Part shown: in pieces, positions 61,766 to 64,000 of the stretch | Layout: each line of letters opens with the position of its first letter | How positions within the stretch are numbered: the stretch's first letter is position 1 | NCBI RefSeq assembly: GCF_004563925.1 | Contig: NZ_SPNJ01000001.1 | Coordinates: 1,364,001-1,428,000, forward strand | Length of the DNA stretch: 64,000 nt | Direction: 5' to 3' | Source of the DNA: Herbaspirillum sp. 3R11 | GTDB lineage: Bacteria; Pseudomonadota; Gammaproteobacteria; Burkholderiales; Burkholderiaceae_D | The notes under the pieces: generated by a model | Databases searched by the model: none | Told to the model about the DNA's origin: nothing | Seen by the model: the letters and a program-made list of their open reading frames with translations, nothing else | Program-made: the position numbers and the translations under genes

Positions 61766-64000
61766 CTAAGCCGCCTTTGCTGTCGCCTTGCCCTTTGCTG
61801 TTTTGGGCTTGGCGGCAGCTTTTTTTACGGCGGTCGTTTTAGGTGCTGACTTTACTGCGGCGGGCTTTGCAGCCGCCGGTTTTACTGCTGCCTTCTTGGC
61901 CGCCGGCTTCCTGGGAACAACCGGTTTTACATCCGGCTTTTCCAATGCATCGGTCAGCTTGCGCGCCAATCCGATCACCCGTTGCGGATCGACGCCCAGG
62001 GTACCGATCAGGAACTCGATGATTTCCGAGCGCGGATTGGCCAGCGTCGGCTCAATCATCATCACCGCCGCCGACACCGCCAGCGCACGCTCACGCGTGG
62101 CCGTATCGGGCAATAATTGTTCAAGCGCGTTGAGCGCTTCCACCGGCGCCACCGCCGTCAGGCGCGCCTGGTCCTTCAGCAATTGCACCCAGTTGGTCTT
62201 GGGCGACACGCTCGCATGCATCGGCAACTGCGCCAGCAGGCGCGCCAGGCGCAGGCTGCGCCGCTCGAAGGCGCCGATCGAGATCATCCCCGACACCACG
62301 ATGCGGCACACCGCTTCGGCAAAACCGCCTTCGGCGATATGCGCCAGGGCCTTTTCACGATAGACCTCGAGCTCGCGCAGCGCGCGCTCATGCGCGACGA
62401 CGGCGTCCGGTTCGTGCGGCTTGAGCCATGCACCCATGCCCTTGGGACCGAATAGTTGGCGCGTCATCTTGACGGTGCGCTCGTCGCGACGGTCGCGGTA
62501 CTGGTTGAGCTCGTCGGTGATCTGCTGCGCCATCTTCTTTTCCAGCTGCTTCAGCGGATGGTCCTCGGGAACTGTAGCTCGCTCGGCGCGTGCTTCTGCC
62601 GCCTTCTGGCGGATAAACGGCGCCATGAAGAAACTGTCAGAGAACATTTGGCGCTGCATACGCAAAGGGTTCATCTTGACCATGGCATTGGCCATCTCAC
62701 GGGTGGCGCTCATCTTCACCCATGGACGCACATAGGTCTTGTACAGGTTGGCGTTGAACTCCGACCATTGCGCGATGGTGGAGAACATCTCCTCTTCTTC
62801 GCGCCCTTCCGGATTGATCTTGCGGATGTCGTCCATGGTGCGGTGCTGGTAATGCACCGTGTAGTCGCCCGGCTCCAGCTGATCCCAGCGTTGTTCGTCC
62901 TTGCCCGCCTTGGCTTCGAGCTTCATTTCGTAGAGGCCCGGCGGCAGGCTTTCAATGACGTCCAGCGAAGTCACCAGTTGATCATGTTCCTTGAGCGCAA
63001 TCGAACCGCCGACGAAGATGCCGAGGTGGCCGACGCTTTCATGCAGCACGTAAATGATGGTGCGGCCGGCGGCGGCAATCGCACGCTCATCGCCCCAGGT
63101 GTCGATGATCCAGTTGAGCGCCTGCGGCGGCGGCGTGATGTTGTCGCCCCAGGAGGCGAACACCACGATCGGTGAAGTGATGTTGCGCAGGTCGATGGCC
63201 TTGTCGCCGGCCATCATGGTGCCGCGCGCAAGTTTGTTGCCGACGAACAGATTCTCGACGATGGATTCGATCTCGCTGCCGGTCATGCGGAAGTAACCAC
63301 CCCACCAGCGCTCGAACTCGAGGAAGCGCTCGGCTTCGGTGTCGACGCCGGCCCAGAGGTTGTAATACTTGTTCCACAGGGTGTTGGCGGGATTGAGCTT
63401 CTCGAAATTCTCCACCAGATGAGCGCCGTCGAAACGGTCTGCACCGAGGTCGCTGGTCATCGATGCCAACCAGGACCCGCCCAGCGAAGCACCGCTGTAA
63501 CGCATCGGGTTGAGCGTGGAACTGCCGGCCCAGTACGACACCGGCGCGCCGACGATCATGAGCGGACCGAACAATTCCGGCCGCCGCGCGTTCAGCGCCA
63601 TCATGGCCCAGCCGGCCTGGCAGTTGCCGATCACCACCGGCTTGGCCGGGCATTGCGGATGGCGCTTGATGATTTCTTCGATGAACAGGGCTTCGGTGTC
63701 CATCACGGTCAGCAGCGTCTGGCCGTCTTCCGGCTCCGGACGGAAGGTGACGAAATACACCGTGTGGCCGGCGCGCATGGCCATGCCGACTTCCGAATCG
63801 AATTTGAAGCCGCCGATACCGGGACCGTGTCCGGCGCGCGGGTCGACCACCACCACCGGCCGCGCTTCGGGCTTGACCGGCATCGAGGCCGGCGGCTGCA
63901 GCCGCAGCAAGGCGTAGTTGCAGGGATTCGGCAGGTCGTGGCCGTCCATCACCACTTCATGCTCGAACTTCAACAGCGGCGGCGTGCCCTGGTCCAGATG
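61766..64000 (-). CDS. DUF3141 family protein (PHA-synthase-like hydrolase fold; 5' end outside window)
   Basis: The frame stays open to the window edge (HLDQGTPPLLKFEHE precedes the first internal methionine), so the N-terminus is missing. At least 744 residues are present. Residues after GNCQAGWAMMAL resemble the nucleophile region of poly(3-hydroxyalkanoate) synthase-like alpha/beta hydrolases, with a cysteine in place of serine, as in PhaC. The C-terminus (about 70 residues) is a Lys/Ala/Pro-rich tail of AAKPAA-type repeats like PHA- or DNA-binding tails. Role and substrate are not established. Confidence 0.85.
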   Translation of the reverse strand, partial: HLDQGTPPLLKFEHEVVMDGHDLPNPCNYALLRLQPPASMPVKPEARPVVVVDPRAGHGPGIGGFKFDSEVGMAMRAGHTVYFVTFRPEPEDGQTLLTVMDTEALFIEEIIKRHPQCPAKPVVIGNCQAGWAMMALNARRPELFGPLMIVGAPVSYWAGSSTLNPMRYSGASLGGSWLASMTSDLGADRFDGAHLVENFEKLNPANTLWNKYYNLWAGVDTEAERFLEFERWWGGYFRMTGSEIESIVENLFVGNKLARGTMMAGDKAIDLRNITSPIVVFASWGDNITPPPQALNWIIDTWGDERAIAAAGRTIIYVLHESVGHLGIFVGGSIALKEHDQLVTSLDVIESLPPGLYEMKLEAKAGKDEQRWDQLEPGDYTVHYQHRTMDDIRKINPEGREEEEMFSTIAQWSEFNANLYKTYVRPWVKMSATREMANAMVKMNPLRMQRQMFSDSFFMAPFIRQKAAEARAERATVPEDHPLKQLEKKMAQQITDELNQYRDRRDERTVKMTRQLFGPKGMGAWLKPHEPDAVVAHERALRELEVYREKALAHIAEGGFAEAVCRIVVSGMISIGAFERRSLRLARLLAQLPMHASVSPKTNWVQLLKDQARLTAVAPVEALNALEQLLPDTATRERALAVSAAVMMIEPTLANPRSEIIEFLIGTLGVDPQRVIGLARKLTDALEKPDVKPVVPRKPAAKKAAVKPAAAKPAAVKSAPKTTAVKKAAAKPKTAKGKATAKAA

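Overview
The window looks like chromosomal DNA of a GC-rich betaproteobacterium, most likely Oxalobacteraceae (Herbaspirillum-like). This is inferred from base composition, from the complete cbb3 oxidase assembly cluster (ccoNOQP-GH-IS with hemN and an FNR regulator), and from the mix of stress, hexuronate and arsenic genes. No rRNA, tRNA, insertion sequence, prophage or CRISPR array was seen. Genes are tightly packed, often with ATGA or TGATG stop/start overlaps. The gene at the left edge (ECF sigma factor) and the gene at the right edge (DUF3141 protein) are cut by the window.

Layout. 1-8.2 kb: ECF sigma/anti-sigma pair, exported alpha/beta hydrolase, ECF41-type sigma factor with a SnoaL-like tail, an orphan ClpP, prolyl iminopeptidase, a threonine-dehydratase-family enzyme, and a PAS-PAS-GGDEF-EAL protein. 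8.4-16 kb: a 1290-residue hybrid histidine kinase converges on an NHEJ operon (ku, ligD, an 80-residue unknown). 16.1-22.2 kb: a six-gene stressosome module (rsbR, rsbS, rsbT, an ATPase-SpoIIE phosphatase fusion, a histidine kinase with an RsbT-like N-terminus, and a receiver-flanked hybrid kinase). 22.6-28.2 kb: a coupled operon of katE, an acyl-CoA-dehydrogenase-like protein, a PIG-L deacetylase, a NodS-like methyltransferase and a family 2 glycosyltransferase. 28.4-30.3 kb: DUF4186 protein, a small repeat-rich hydrophilic protein and an NlpC/P60 hydrolase. 30.4-33.5 kb: polar amino-acid ABC transporter. 34-36.8 kb: divergent uronate dehydrogenase and KdgD around an AT-rich region. 36.8-44 kb: small enzymes, LysR and AraC regulators, single-chain dihydroxyacetone kinase, a hydrolase, and a 526-residue protein of unknown function. 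44.1-48.2 kb: arsR-arsB-MFS-arsC-arsH, with a perfect 18-bp-arm palindrome in front of arsR. 48.2-60.6 kb: microaerobic respiration (fnr, ccoH, ccoG, ccoPQON, ccoS, ccoI, a SafE-like protein, hemN, ompW), tied together by four FNR-type sites. 60.6-64 kb: fatty-acid desaturase and DUF3141 protein.

How the parts fit. Much of the left half is about stress: a stressosome that has no sigma-B partner here and probably signals through histidine kinases, a clade II catalase operon, NHEJ repair and small hydrophilic proteins. The right half handles low oxygen (FNR, cbb3 oxidase, anaerobic haem synthesis, OmpW) and arsenic. The two strongest candidates for new biology are the stressosome wired to two-component kinases (three consecutive genes carry an RsbT-like module) and the katE-linked deacetylase/methyltransferase/glycosyltransferase operon, whose product is not known.
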